Source of the DNA: an uncultured Chromatiaceae bacterium
Lineage (GTDB): Bacteria > Pseudomonadota > Gammaproteobacteria > Chromatiales > Chromatiaceae
DNA: 64,000 nucleotides
Reading direction: 5' to 3'
NCBI GenBank assembly: GCA_937923175.1
Contig: CALALB010000011.1
Span: 1-64,000, forward strand
The position numbers and the translations under genes are program-made. Below, in pieces: positions 1 to 8,923 of the stretch. A model generated the notes under the pieces. The model was not told the origin of the DNA. It did not search any database and saw only the letters and a program-made list of their open reading frames with translations. Position 1 is the stretch's first letter; each line of letters begins with the position of its first letter.

Positions 1-707
1 ACCCGCGAGGCGCCCACGCCGACAAACATCTCGACGAAGTCTGAACCCGAGATGCTAAAGAATGGGACCTTGGCCTCGCCGGCGATGGCGCGCGCCAGCA
101 GGGTCTTGCCGGTGCCTGGGGGTCCGACCATGAGCACACCCCGGGGGATACGTCCACCAAGGCTGGCGAACTTCTGGGGATTGCGCAAGAAATCGACGAG
201 CTCGGCGACCTCCTCCTTGGCCTCCTCGATCCCAGCCACGTCGCGCAAGGTCACCCGCACTTCACCCTCGGCATGATGGCGGGCCCGGCTCTTGCCAAAA
301 TTAAAGAGCCCGCCCGAGCCATTGCCGAGGCTACGGCGCATGAACCAGATCCAGACCCCTGCCATCAGGATGAAGGGTAACCAGGCGCTCAGCAGTTGCA
401 CAAAAAGCCCCGGCTCCTCCGGGGGCTTGGCGCGCACTACGACATTGTTCTTGAGCAGATCTCCGACTAGACCTGGATCACCTGGATCATAGGTCTCAAA
501 ACGCGAGCCATCCGCCTTTACCCCGCGGATATTCTCGTCCTGGATGGTGACCTCACGGACAGCACCACTGGCGAGCTCTTGTAAAAACTGACTATAGCTG
601 ATGTTACGCACCTCGACCCGGCTGGGGGCGGTAAAGCTGTTGAGCAGCATGACCAGCCAGAAGGTGACGATGATCCAAAGCAGGATATTGAGTATCTTGG
701 TGTTCAT
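1..707 (-). CDS. ftsH: ATP-dependent zinc metalloprotease FtsH (5' part only)
   Basis: Membrane-anchored AAA+ protease that extracts and degrades membrane and short-lived cytosolic proteins. The first 235 codons are present and the gene runs off the left edge. The start is the ATG at 705-707, giving [11 protein letters not shown] first membrane helix lies at about residues 5-25, a periplasmic segment follows, and a second helix ending WIWFMRR precedes the ATPase domain. The Walker A motif GPPGTGKT is visible, followed by the [12 protein letters not shown] pore region at the edge. The Walker B, HEXXH zinc site and C-terminus lie outside the window. The gene is divergent from nagZ and does not have folP/glmM beside it on the visible side, so it could be a second ftsH copy. 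Family assignment is secure. Confidence 0.96.
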   Translation of the reverse strand, partial: MNTKILNILLWIIVTFWLVMLLNSFTAPSRVEVRNISYSQFLQELASGAVREVTIQDENIRGVKADGSRFETYDPGDPGLVGDLLKNNVVVRAKPPEEPGLFVQLLSAWLPFILMAGVWIWFMRRSLGNGSGGLFNFGKSRARHHAEGEVRVTLRDVAGIEEAKEEVAELVDFLRNPQKFASLGGRIPRGVLMVGPPGTGKTLLARAIAGEAKVPFFSISGSDFVEMFVGVGASR

Positions 708-908
708 GGTTTAAAAGGCGGAATTGATGGCATTGAGCAGGGCGAACCCCAGGGTTGTTATCGCCGTTTGGTGCTTACAATCGGGGCATGGATCTGAGAA
801 TCCAATGGGGCCGGAACACAGGGTATGCATCTCCTTAACTGAGCTTACCAGCTTTTCTGTAGACCTTGGAGCCTTGCAACCGCTATCGGTTCACTCAAAA
901 ATTTGCTC

Positions 909-1985
909 ATGCCACTCGGCCCTATCATGCTCGATCTCGCGGGAATAGCGCTAAGCGCTGAGGAACGCGAATTATTGCGCCACCCAGCCGTCGGAGGGGT
1001 GATCCTGTTTGCGCGCAATTATGAATCGCCGCAGCAGCTCGCTGCGCTTACCGCTGAGATCCACAGCCTGCGCGAGCCGCATCTTCTCATCGCTGTGGAT
1101 CAGGAAGGGGGGCGGGTCCAACGTTTTCGGGAGGGATTCACTCGCCTGCCCGCAGCCGCCCAATTCGGGCGGCTGTATCGCCGCAGCCCGGCCCAAGCGC
1201 GCGCAGCCTGTGAATCCATCGCCTGGCTGATGGCTGCCGAACTCCGGGCCGTGGGGGTCGATTTCAGCTTTGCGCCTGTTGCGGATCTGGACCGGGGGTT
1301 GCATCCGGTCATCGGCGATCGCGCCTTCGCCAGCGACCCGCAGATCGTCGGCGAATTAGCGTGCTGCTGGATGCGCGGGGCCCATCGGGCAGGCATGAGC
1401 AGCGTCGGCAAGCACTTTCCTGGACATGGGGGGGTTGCAGCCGATTCACACCTCGAACTGCCGATTGACGACCGACCCTTTACCGATCTCGAACTCGAAG
1501 ACCTGGTCCCCTTCCGCCGGCTCATCGATCAGGGGATCGAGGGCCTGATGCCGGCGCATGTGCTCTATCCCCAGGTCGATCGGCAGCCAGCAGGCTTTTC
1601 AGCGGTTTGGCTGCGCGAGATCCTGCGCAAACAGCTGGGGTTCCAAGGGGTGATCTTCAGCGATGACCTCAATATGGGTGCGGCCCAAACCGCCGGCAAT
1701 CCGGTCGAGCGGGCGCAACGCGCTGCGGCCGCCGGTTGCGATATGCTATTGATCTGCAACGATCGCCCAGCCGCGATCGCCATGGTCGATGCCTTCAAGA
1801 ACGATCGCCAGCCGGCGCGTGCTCTGCGTCTGTTGCGCATGCATGGGCGCCGGACGGTCGATGGTCAGCGTTTGCATGAATACCCCGAGTGGCGCCGCGC
1901 CCTGGCCTATGCCGCTGAGCTGGATGCACCCAATACCCTGGATCTCCCCTTTGCCGACCCCACAACCCCGGAGGATCGCCCATGA
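909..1985 (+). CDS. nagZ: beta-N-acetylhexosaminidase NagZ (GH3)
   Basis: Cytosolic glycosidase of peptidoglycan recycling that removes N-acetylglucosamine from anhydromuropeptides. About 358 residues, normal for the family. The GH3 signature KHFPGHG lies at residues 168-174, followed by the D-S-H loop, and SDDLNMGA near 251-258 carries the nucleophile aspartate. A TTG at 903 is also in frame. The ATG at 909 is preferred because it gives the usual family N-terminus (MPLGPIMLDL). It overlaps the next gene, hpt, by four bases (ATGA), so the two are probably translationally coupled. Confidence 0.95.
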   Translation: MPLGPIMLDLAGIALSAEERELLRHPAVGGVILFARNYESPQQLAALTAEIHSLREPHLLIAVDQEGGRVQRFREGFTRLPAAAQFGRLYRRSPAQARAACESIAWLMAAELRAVGVDFSFAPVADLDRGLHPVIGDRAFASDPQIVGELACCWMRGAHRAGMSSVGKHFPGHGGVAADSHLELPIDDRPFTDLELEDLVPFRRLIDQGIEGLMPAHVLYPQVDRQPAGFSAVWLREILRKQLGFQGVIFSDDLNMGAAQTAGNPVERAQRAAAAGCDMLLICNDRPAAIAMVDAFKNDRQPARALRLLRMHGRRTVDGQRLHEYPEWRRALAYAAELDAPNTLDLPFADPTTPEDRP

Positions 1986-2533
1986 AACTCGACCCCGCGA
2001 CCTATGCGGCTGTCGCCAGCCGCGCCGAATGTCTGGCCACTGCTGAGGAGATGGAGACCGCGCTTGACCGGATGGCACATGAGATCAGGGCGCGCCTGGC
2101 CGACAAGGACCCTTTAGTCCTTTGTGTTATGACCGGCGCCACCATTGTCACGGGTCAACTTCTACCCCGGCTTGATTTTCAGCTGCGGCTCGACTATGTC
2201 CATGCCAGCCGCTATCAGGGGCAAACGCGTGGCGGCGAGATCCGCTGGCACTATCGCCCCTCTGCCGCCATTGCCGGCGAGCATGTCCTGATCCTGGATG
2301 ACATCCTGGACGAAGGCTTCACGCTCAAACACATCATCGATGCCTGCCGCGAGGATGGTGCGGCCAGTGTGACCACGGCGGTCCTGGTGGAAAAGGAGCG
2401 GGAACATGCATGCATCGCCGATATCATCGGGATCCGGGTTCCGGATCGCTATCTCTACGGCTGGGGGCTGGATTACAAGAACTATTTTCGCAATGCCCGG
2501 GGTCTATTTGCGGTCGCCGATTGCGATCGCTGA
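1982..2533 (+). CDS. hpt: hypoxanthine-guanine phosphoribosyltransferase
   Basis: Purine salvage enzyme that joins hypoxanthine or guanine to PRPP. The 183-residue product has the PRPP-binding loop VLILDDILDEGF at about residues 102-113 and a C-terminal YGWGLDYKNYFRN segment typical of the HGPRT group. Its start overlaps the nagZ stop. Pairing of nagZ with a hypoxanthine-guanine phosphoribosyltransferase also occurs in pseudomonads. The gene ends only six bases from the convergent ubiA stop. Preference for hypoxanthine over xanthine cannot be read from the sequence. Confidence 0.93.
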   Translation: MKLDPATYAAVASRAECLATAEEMETALDRMAHEIRARLADKDPLVLCVMTGATIVTGQLLPRLDFQLRLDYVHASRYQGQTRGGEIRWHYRPSAAIAGEHVLILDDILDEGFTLKHIIDACREDGAASVTTAVLVEKEREHACIADIIGIRVPDRYLYGWGLDYKNYFRNARGLFAVADCDR

Positions 2534-2539
2534 TCGCCT

Positions 2540-3445
2540 TTAGGCGCGCAGGCCATAATCGAACGCCAACCCCAGAAAGACGGCCATACCGAAATAGTTG
2601 TTATTGAGAAAGGCCTGAAAACACAGCTTGGGCTCGCGGTTGCGGATCAAATAATGTTGATAGATCGCCAATCCGGCCGCAGTCAGGAGACCGAGCTGAT
2701 AAAACACACCCAGCCCTGCGGTCTGACCGACCCAGAGCAAAAGCCCTAGCATCAGGATCTGTAACAAGGCGATCGCCAGGCGGTCATAGCGGCCAAAGAG
2801 GATGGCGGTGGATTTAATCCCGATCCTGAGATCATCGGCGCGATCGACCATAGCATACTGGGTATCATAGATCAGGGCCCAGATCAGGGTCGCGGCAAAG
2901 AGTATCCAGGCATAGTTCGGAATGCTGCCGGTGACCGCGGTAAATGCCATTGGGATCGCCCAGCCGAAGGCCGCGCCTAAAAAGAGCTGGGGCAGATGGG
3001 TAAAGCGCTTCATGAATGGATAGATGACCGTCAAGGCCAGGGCTACAACCGATAAGGCAATCGTCTGCCAGTTCAGTTGCAACACCAAGACGAATGCAAG
3101 CAGACTCAAGACGACAAACACCCCGATCGCCTCCCCGGGACTGACCCGGCCGGTTGCCAGAGGGCGCTGCCTGGTTCGCGCGACCTGGCCGTCGAAATGC
3201 CGGTCGGCATAGTCATTGATCGCACATCCCGCCGAGCGCATCAGTACCACCCCGAGGACAAAGATCAAGACTACTGGCCAGGGCGGCTGACCCGAACCGG
3301 CCAACCATAACGCCCAGAGCGCCGGCCACAGTAATAAAAAGATCCCGATCGGGCGATTGAGGCGCACTAAAACCAAATACTGATAAAGCCGGTCGCGCAA
3401 TCGTTTAGGGGGTTGGATCTCGACCTTAAGCTCAGGAACACGCAT
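2540..3445 (-). CDS. ubiA: 4-hydroxybenzoate polyprenyltransferase UbiA
   Basis: Integral membrane prenyltransferase that attaches the polyprenyl chain to 4-hydroxybenzoate in ubiquinone synthesis. The 301 residues contain about eight hydrophobic segments and both aspartate-rich motifs: NDYADRHFD at about 77-85, and DRADD at 201-205. These bind the Mg-diphosphate. The start at 3445 gives [10 protein letters not shown]. Chorismate lyase (ubiC), often next door, is not visible. The tRNA-Leu gene lies just upstream on the same strand. UbiA-fold relatives for other quinones exist, but the motif spacing and length suit UbiA. Confidence 0.95.
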   Translation of the reverse strand: MRVPELKVEIQPPKRLRDRLYQYLVLVRLNRPIGIFLLLWPALWALWLAGSGQPPWPVVLIFVLGVVLMRSAGCAINDYADRHFDGQVARTRQRPLATGRVSPGEAIGVFVVLSLLAFVLVLQLNWQTIALSVVALALTVIYPFMKRFTHLPQLFLGAAFGWAIPMAFTAVTGSIPNYAWILFAATLIWALIYDTQYAMVDRADDLRIGIKSTAILFGRYDRLAIALLQILMLGLLLWVGQTAGLGVFYQLGLLTAAGLAIYQHYLIRNREPKLCFQAFLNNNYFGMAVFLGLAFDYGLRA

Positions 3446-3493
3446 GGGATGCTATCGTTCGTCTTGACAGACAGCGGGCGAATTTTGAAAGGC

Positions 3494-3578
3494 TGGTGCC
3501 CGGGGCGGGACTCGAACCCGCATGACCGAGGTCGAGGGATTTTAAGTCCCTTGCGTCTACCGATTTCGCCACCCGGGC
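3494..3578 (-). tRNA. tRNA-Leu (anticodon UAA)
   Basis: Read on the minus strand, the acceptor stem GCCCGGG pairs with CCCGGGC, followed by discriminator A and an encoded CCA (3494-3496). The anticodon stem AGGGA/TCCCT encloses the loop CTTAAAA, so the anticodon is TAA. A GGTTCGAGTCC T-arm and a long variable arm (ctcgacctcggtcat) are present, as expected for a class II leucine tRNA. Total length is 85 nt. A TATGAT/GATAAT -10-like element lies about 20 bases upstream (3597-3602 region) without a clear -35. Confidence 0.97.
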
Positions 3579-3803
3579 CCAGATTCGTTTAACATTATCA
3601 TAGCCCGGTGCGCGTTTCATCCTGACCACCTGTACCCTGATGAGGCTGGGTGTATGTCCCCCAACGATCGCCCAAAACCCCTTCCGAGAGAGGGTATTCT
3701 TCTAGCCGCCCTGCCAGCGGCTGAGACCTGCCCCGAGCATTCCTAGCGACGTGCAGGTTGGGCCGATCCTTTATTCTACCTGCCCTGTTCATCCAGGAGA
3801 CCC

Positions 3804-4193
3804 GTGAGCCTACTTGCTGCTATGGCTGTCTTCATCGGCGCTGGCCTAGGGGCCCTGCTGCGCTGGATTCTGGGGATGGCGCTCAATCCAATCCTTCCCA
3901 CCCTACCCCTAGGGACCTTGGCCGCCAATCTGCTCGGCGGCCTGCTCGTGGGTCTGGCCGTGGTTTGGTCGGCACGTCACCCGAGCGCCCCGCCTGAGCT
4001 GCGTCTCTTGATCATCACGGGTTATTTGGGGGGCCTGACCACCTTTTCGACCTTCTCGGCGGAGGTGGTCAATCTGCTGGCGCGGCGAGAATGGCTGTGG
4101 GGATTCACTGCAATCGGGGGACATCTGCTCGGATCACTGGCCCTAACCGCCTTAGGGATGGGCTTGGCCCATTGGTTACTGACGCGTCATTAA
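3804..4193 (+). CDS. crcB: fluoride ion channel CrcB/Fluc
   Basis: Small dual-topology membrane protein that exports fluoride. It has 129 residues and four hydrophobic helices. Family motifs are GALLRW near residue 17, the GT-AANLLGG segment in helix 2, and the polar [10 protein letters not shown] track at about 76-85 that lines the pore. The start is GTG at 3804 with CAGGAGA upstream. It is first in a co-directional run with a DUF190 gene 32 bases downstream, a pairing seen in many bacteria. I looked for a fluoride riboswitch in 3600-3800 and did not see a convincing one. Confidence 0.94.
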   Translation: MSLLAAMAVFIGAGLGALLRWILGMALNPILPTLPLGTLAANLLGGLLVGLAVVWSARHPSAPPELRLLIITGYLGGLTTFSTFSAEVVNLLARREWLWGFTAIGGHLLGSLALTALGMGLAHWLLTRH

Positions 4194-4225
4194 GGGTAAC
4201 GCCCGCTAACTGGGGAGACCTAATC

Positions 4226-4555
4226 ATGCCGAGCTGTTTTCTCAAGTTCTATATGGCCGAAAACCGTCGTCATCATCACAAGCTGCTTTACGAATGGCTG
4301 CTCGAGGAGGCCCAGCGTTTTGGATTGCAGGGTGGGTCGGCATTCCGGGCGATCGCGGGCTTTGGCCGACATGGGCGGTTGCACGAGGAGCATTTCTTTG
4401 AGTTGGCCGGTGACCTGCCGGTCGAGGTCGGATTTGTCGTCGGCAACGAGGAGGCCGAGCGCTTTTTGGCCCATCTCGCCAAGGAAAGATTGAATCTATT
4501 TTATATCCGCGTACCGGTCGAGGCCGGTTTCACCAATGGCGGAGACCGCTCATGA
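4226..4555 (+). CDS. DUF190 (UPF0166) family PII-like protein
   Basis: 109-residue cytosolic protein of the DUF190 family, which to my knowledge belongs to the GlnB/PII-like fold group. Recognisable features are the first strand FLKFYMAE, LLYEWLLEEAQRFGL, the AFRAIAGFGRHGRLH segment (the family's R-G-GFG signature) and the DLPVEVGFV strand. The start is the ATG at 4226, preceded by TGGGGAGA; a longer upstream reading frame overlaps crcB and lacks family similarity. The stop overlaps the antiporter start (ATGA at 4552). A role as a sensor or regulator of CrcB or the antiporter is inference from position and fold only. Confidence 0.9.
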   Translation: MPSCFLKFYMAENRRHHHKLLYEWLLEEAQRFGLQGGSAFRAIAGFGRHGRLHEEHFFELAGDLPVEVGFVVGNEEAERFLAHLAKERLNLFYIRVPVEAGFTNGGDRS

Positions 4556-5775
4556 CCGAGCTTTGGAGCCAAGCGGCGCTTTGGATCGGGTTGGCCCTGC
4601 TTGCAGGTTTGCTTTCGGTTGGCCTGCGGATTGCCACCGCCTTGTCTGAGATTGTCATCGGTGCACTTGCCCAGCTTGGGATCGGGGCACTCGCCGGTTT
4701 GTTTTTGGTCGCCCCTAACCTGCTCGATGCCAATCTGATCTGGGTCAGGTTCCTGGCCGGCACCGGCGCGATCCTCCTGACCTTTTTGGCCGGTGCTGAG
4801 CTCGACCCGCAGGTGCTGCGCAAGGGCTGGCGCGAGGCAGGTGCCATTGGCCTTATCAGCTTCGCCGCGCCCTTTTTCGGTTGTGCTGCCCTCGCCTATT
4901 GGGCCTTGGGCTGGTCGGTCGACGCCAGCTGGCTGGCGGGGATTGCCCTGTCGACCACCTCGGTGGCCGTGGTCTATGCCGTGATGCTCGAGTTTGGTCT
5001 TAATCAAACCCATTATGGCAAGACGGTGCTTGCGGCCTGCTTTATTACGGACCTCGCCACAGTTTTGGCCTTGGGATTCATGTTTGCGCCCTTTGGATTC
5101 AAGACCCTGATCTTTTTCGGGGTATCGCTGCTATCCTTTATCTTCCTACCCTATCTAACCCCGGCATTCTTTCGGCGCTTTGGCAACCGGCCCTCAGAGC
5201 TCGAGGCCAAGTTCATCCTGTTTTGGTTGTTTGGGTTGGGCGCACTTGCGGCCTGGGCCGATTCCGAGGCGGTACTGCCGGCCTATCTCTTGGGGATGGT
5301 CTTGGCAGGGACAGTGGGGCGCGATCATGCCCTGATCCGCAGGTTGAGAACCCTGACCTTTGGGCTGCTTACCCCCTTTTATTTCATTCGCGCCGGGGCG
5401 TTGGTGTCTTTACCGGCCCTGCTGAGCGCACCGCTGGCCTTTGTCGTCCTCCTTGGCGGCAAGATGCTGAGCAAGGTCATCGGGGTCTATCCCCTGGCCC
5501 GCGCCTTCAAGGCCCCGCGCCAGCAGGCAATCTATACAACCCTCTTGATGTCCACCGGCCTGACCTTCGGTACCATCTCGGCGCTCTTTGGCCTATCGCA
5601 CCAATTGATCGATCAGACGCAATACTCTTATCTGGTGGCTGCAGTCATCAGCTCGGCGGTAATCCCTACCCTGATCGCCAATGTCTTTTTCTTACCTAGA
5701 CATCTGCTGCCAGAGGATGAGGGGCCCGTTGTTCAGTCGCTACCCTCTCAATCGATCCGGAGTCGCTCACCATGA
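4552..5775 (+). CDS. Kef-type (CPA2) cation:proton antiporter, membrane domain only
   Basis: 407-residue integral membrane protein with about 12 hydrophobic segments and the sodium/hydrogen exchanger fold of the CPA2 family. The region from AILLTFLAGAELDP (about 77-90) through the GIALSTTSVAVVYAVM segment (about 139-154) to AACFITDLATVLALG matches the core of Kef/GerN/NapA relatives, including the acidic residue expected in the ion-binding helix. No C-terminal TrkA-N nucleotide-binding domain is present, unlike KefB/KefC. It overlaps DUF190 by four bases upstream and uspA by four bases downstream. The transported ion (K, Na) cannot be told from the sequence. Confidence 0.88.
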   Translation: MTELWSQAALWIGLALLAGLLSVGLRIATALSEIVIGALAQLGIGALAGLFLVAPNLLDANLIWVRFLAGTGAILLTFLAGAELDPQVLRKGWREAGAIGLISFAAPFFGCAALAYWALGWSVDASWLAGIALSTTSVAVVYAVMLEFGLNQTHYGKTVLAACFITDLATVLALGFMFAPFGFKTLIFFGVSLLSFIFLPYLTPAFFRRFGNRPSELEAKFILFWLFGLGALAAWADSEAVLPAYLLGMVLAGTVGRDHALIRRLRTLTFGLLTPFYFIRAGALVSLPALLSAPLAFVVLLGGKMLSKVIGVYPLARAFKAPRQQAIYTTLLMSTGLTFGTISALFGLSHQLIDQTQYSYLVAAVISSAVIPTLIANVFFLPRHLLPEDEGPVVQSLPSQSIRSRSP

Positions 5776-6185
5776 AAACGATCCTGCTTGCCTATGATGG
5801 TTCACCGCCTGCAGTCAAGGCCTATGACTGGGCGGCCGATCTTGCTGCTACCTATGACGCAGAGCTAAGGATTCTCATGGTCGCCAGACCCCCTGAATTT
5901 GGCGATGAGGTCGAAACCGAGGCAGTGATCGAAGGGGGACGCAAGCATTGCCGCAAGGTCTTGGATCAACTGCGCCCCAAGGTCGAGGCAGCAGGGATCC
6001 GCGCCCAGTTTGAGATCGCGGTCGGACACCCTGCCGACCAGATCATCCTCCATGCCGAGCACTGGGGTGTGGATCTGGTGGTCATGGGTCACCGCGGTAC
6101 GGGCCTTCTGGCGCGCTGGTTGATTGGCTCGGCGGCGCGCGAGGTGATCGCTCATGCCCATTGTCCTGTGCTTGTCGTGCGTTAG
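5772..6185 (+). CDS. universal stress protein, UspA family (ATP-binding type)
   Basis: 137-residue single-domain Usp. The N-terminus MKTILLAYDGS is typical. The ATP-binding pattern G-2x-G-9x-G-S is complete at GHRGTG...IGS (residues 107-120), so this should be a nucleotide-binding member. It overlaps the antiporter stop by four bases. Usp domains next to cation antiporters and Kef-like systems are common, so a regulatory partnership with the antiporter is plausible but inferred. Confidence 0.9.
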   Translation: MKTILLAYDGSPPAVKAYDWAADLAATYDAELRILMVARPPEFGDEVETEAVIEGGRKHCRKVLDQLRPKVEAAGIRAQFEIAVGHPADQIILHAEHWGVDLVVMGHRGTGLLARWLIGSAAREVIAHAHCPVLVVR

Positions 6186-6188
6186 CCG

Positions 6189-6566
6189 ATGAACCGGCAG
6201 CCTGGCTTTTGTCTGGCTTGCTTTGCCAAGTTGGACACGGCGGCCCAGGTGTGCCCTGTCTGTGGGGCGTCCCAGGAGGGCTTAAGCGCGCGCGACTATC
6301 GAGACAAGCTGCTCCATGCCCTCCATCACCCCTTGGCCGAGGTCAGGATGCGGGCGATCATCGCCTTAGGCTGGCGCGCTGAGCCCGACACCGCCCAAGA
6401 GCTGGTCGCCTGCGCCTTTCGTCATCCGACGGATGTGGTCGCAGGCTTAGAGATCGTCGCGCGCTTGCGCGATTGGCCGCAGGGCACATCGCGTACCGAG
6501 GCATTGCGCGCCTTAAACCGGCATCCCGCGCGTCTGGTGCGAAAGGCTGCCGAGCGTAGTTCATAG
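6189..6566 (+). CDS. zinc-ribbon plus HEAT-repeat small protein
   Basis: 125-residue protein of no named family that I recognise. Cysteines at positions 8, 11, 22 and 25 (C-LA-C and C-PV-C) form a likely zinc ribbon. From about residue 33 there are short helical repeats (LLHALHHPLAEVRMRAIIALG, then similar units) resembling HEAT/PBS-lyase repeats. It starts three bases after the uspA stop and is the last gene of the crcB-DUF190-antiporter-usp run. It is probably a scaffold or interaction protein; no function should be assumed. Confidence 0.75.
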   Translation: MNRQPGFCLACFAKLDTAAQVCPVCGASQEGLSARDYRDKLLHALHHPLAEVRMRAIIALGWRAEPDTAQELVACAFRHPTDVVAGLEIVARLRDWPQGTSRTEALRALNRHPARLVRKAAERSS

Positions 6567-7064
6567 GCCAGTAAACAGCATCTTGCCGCCCATGCTTGAG
6601 AGCACTGCCGGGTCCCCAGGATGATATCTCGCCCATCTTGGCGTCGATTACAATGGAACACTCGCCGTCGAAATGGCCCCTTCTGCCTGGGGTCGCTGAA
6701 ACACTGATTGCGCCCTCTGCTTAGCTCGAGATCCAGATGCCGGTCGCCAATATCTTTGCCCGTCGAGGCCGAACATGCAGACCCGCCCTGGCGCATCCAG
6801 ATCCTAGGTCCAGCTAACCAGGCCCAGACCAAAGAGGATTATCTGCGCACCCTGGGGACTGATTCCTGACTGACACTCGGCAATGGGCATCATGATCGGC
6901 GGGGTACTTGCAGCCGCCCCAGGGATTGCCATCATCCGGGCCGCAGGGGCTTCAAGAAAAACACTCCTCGCCGCCGACCTGATCGTAGCCGTCATTCAAA
7001 GCGCCTTCGACCCGTTCCTAAACAACCCAAGGCGTTATCGATATATAACCTGAGTGATCAACCA
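6567..7064. other. gene-free interval, 498 bp
   Basis: No convincing gene was found in either strand. Short open frames occur, including a 57-codon plus-strand frame from about 6884, but none resembles a family and none has a good ribosome-binding site. The interval follows the antiporter operon and precedes the MFS gene. An A+T-rich patch (cgatatataacc) near 7040 could hold the promoter of the MFS gene. It may be degraded coding sequence. Confidence 0.5.
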
Positions 7065-8243
7065 ATGGCCTCTAGTCAACCCTGGCAGCTCCCCACTACG
7101 GTTTGGATCCTCGGGGCAGTGAGTTTTCTAAACGATTCGGCCAGCGAGCTGGTTTATCCATTGATGCCGCTTTATCTTGCCTCGGTGCTTATGGCCGGAC
7201 CCAAGGTGCTGGGTCTGATCGAGGGGATCGCCGAGACAACGGCCAGCCTGCTCAAGCTATTCTCAGGGGTGATGACCGACCGCCTTGGCTCAGCCAAATC
7301 CTGGGTTGTCACCGGCTACGGACTGGCTGCACTGGCTCGGCCCCTCCTGGCATTGGCCAGTACCTGGCCACTGGTCTTGCTCCTGCGCTTCATCGATCGG
7401 GTCGGGAAGGGACTGCGCACCGCCCCGCGTGATGCCCTGCTTGCCCAGGCAGTGCCTGAGGGACGGCGCGGCCTTGCCTTTGGGGTCCATCGCGCCTTGG
7501 ACAATGCAGGGGCTGTGGTGGGGCCCATGCTGGCCGCGGGTCTTCTGGCCAGCGGGATGCAGATCCGCGATATCCTGGTCTTCACCCTCATCCCCGGACT
7601 CATGGCGGTCGGCCTGGCCCTGACCGTCCGCGAGCCCCAACGCCCAGACCCTGCCCAAGGGTCTGTTCAGGATTGGACCTGGAACGGGCTTCCCCCAACC
7701 TTTAAGCGCTATCTCCTTGCCGTGGCCCTTTTTACCCTCGGCAATTCATCCAACATGTTTTTGCTATTGCGCGCCCACACACTTGGGCTCAGCGAGGCGC
7801 AGGTCCCGCTGTTGTGGGCGGTGATCTCTGGGATGGCGATGGCGTTCTCTACGCCTCTCTCGGCGCTCTCCGATCGCCTAGGGCGCCGCCCCCTGATCAT
7901 CGCCGGCTGGGCCATCTATGCCGGCTGCTATCTGGCCCTGGGGATCTCTGGTAATCAGCCCTGGCAACTCTGGCTGGTTGCCCTCTGTTACGGGCTTTTC
8001 ATGGCAGCGACCGAGGGGGCTGAAAAGGCGCTGGTCGCCGATCTAGTCCCCCAGGGCCAGCTCGGTACTGCTTATGGCTGGTTTAATCTGATCGCTGGAT
8101 TTATGCTCCTGCCCGCCTCAGTGGTCTTTGGCTGGTTATGGCAGACCCTAGGTGCGGCTTGGGCCTTTGTCTTCAGCGCAGGCTGTGCCCTCAGCGCCGC
8201 TGGATTGGTTTTGCGGCTCGATCGCTCGCAGGTGGGCATTTGA
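7065..8243 (+). CDS. MFS transporter
   Basis: 392-residue major facilitator with about 12 hydrophobic helices. The N-terminal segment SFLNDSASELVYPLMPLYL resembles a clade of uncharacterised bacterial MFS proteins. The helix 2-3 loop (SGVMTDRLG) and its second-half counterpart (SALSDRLGRRP, near 267) match the G-D-R-x-G-R signature. The start is the ATG at 7065. It is monocistronic and convergent with cvpA. Substrate unknown; the RVGKGLRTAPRDALLA segment in the first half is characteristic of the clade but does not reveal it. Confidence 0.85.
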   Translation: MASSQPWQLPTTVWILGAVSFLNDSASELVYPLMPLYLASVLMAGPKVLGLIEGIAETTASLLKLFSGVMTDRLGSAKSWVVTGYGLAALARPLLALASTWPLVLLLRFIDRVGKGLRTAPRDALLAQAVPEGRRGLAFGVHRALDNAGAVVGPMLAAGLLASGMQIRDILVFTLIPGLMAVGLALTVREPQRPDPAQGSVQDWTWNGLPPTFKRYLLAVALFTLGNSSNMFLLLRAHTLGLSEAQVPLLWAVISGMAMAFSTPLSALSDRLGRRPLIIAGWAIYAGCYLALGISGNQPWQLWLVALCYGLFMAATEGAEKALVADLVPQGQLGTAYGWFNLIAGFMLLPASVVFGWLWQTLGAAWAFVFSAGCALSAAGLVLRLDRSQVGI

Positions 8244-8416
8244 TTTTGGAACACCCTCCATAGAGATCCGCACTCAGGCCAAATCGGAACTCGGCGGTAT
8301 TGATGATCGCCGCGCTGACCGCAACGAAATCTGGCATGCCTGCAGGGTCGGAGCCTGGAACCCCAGGCGCCCTAAGCACTGGTCAGGTCAGGGCGAAGGC
8401 TGGGTAGAGATGCCCT

Positions 8417-8923
8417 TCAGATCTGCTTGAGCCTTTCCTTGAACTCAGACGGGATCAGGTCCAGCAACCATTGGGCAATCGCTTGAAAATCGCGGATCAG
8501 GATCGACTCATTCCAAGCCGGATCGCTTGGCGCAGGAGTAAACGAGGCTAGATAGACCAAGATGGCTACGATGACGACCCCGCGTGCCCCGCCGAATGTC
8601 ATCCCCAGCAAGCGGTCCAAACCGCCAAGACCCATCTGGTCGATCAGGGCGGTCAGCAAGGCACCCAGAAGCGCCCCTAGGAGCAGGACGGCGATCACCA
8701 GGATGATAAAGGCCACGGCCAGCCGCAGCATCGGGTGGGCGATCTGGGTGCTTAAGACGGCGGCCAGATCCCGATGGAAAAACCAGGCGACCAGAAGCGC
8801 TACAATCCAGCTACCAAGCGACAAGACCTCCCGGATTAGACCGCGCGCCAATCCAACCAAGGCGGAGAAGCCGACGGTGCCGAGGATGGCATAGTCGATC
8901 CAATTCAGTGCCGCCGGGTTCAT
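8417..8923 (-). CDS. cvpA: CvpA family membrane protein
   Basis: 168-residue protein with four predicted membrane helices and the CvpA N-terminus (NWIDYAILGTVGFSALVGLARG). CvpA is linked to colicin V production and envelope stress in enterobacteria. Its start overlaps the stop of dedD by four bases, reproducing the conserved dedD-cvpA order. purF, the usual third gene, is not present downstream; a convergent MFS gene lies there instead. Confidence 0.9.
   Translation of the reverse strand: MNPAALNWIDYAILGTVGFSALVGLARGLIREVLSLGSWIVALLVAWFFHRDLAAVLSTQIAHPMLRLAVAFIILVIAVLLLGALLGALLTALIDQMGLGGLDRLLGMTFGGARGVVIVAILVYLASFTPAPSDPAWNESILIRDFQAIAQWLLDLIPSEFKERLKQI

Noticed and set aside
3600-3803. Fluoride riboswitch before crcB
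   Set aside because: A CTGATGAGG string is present, but the pseudoknot elements and conserved purine stretches could not be found in the right order.
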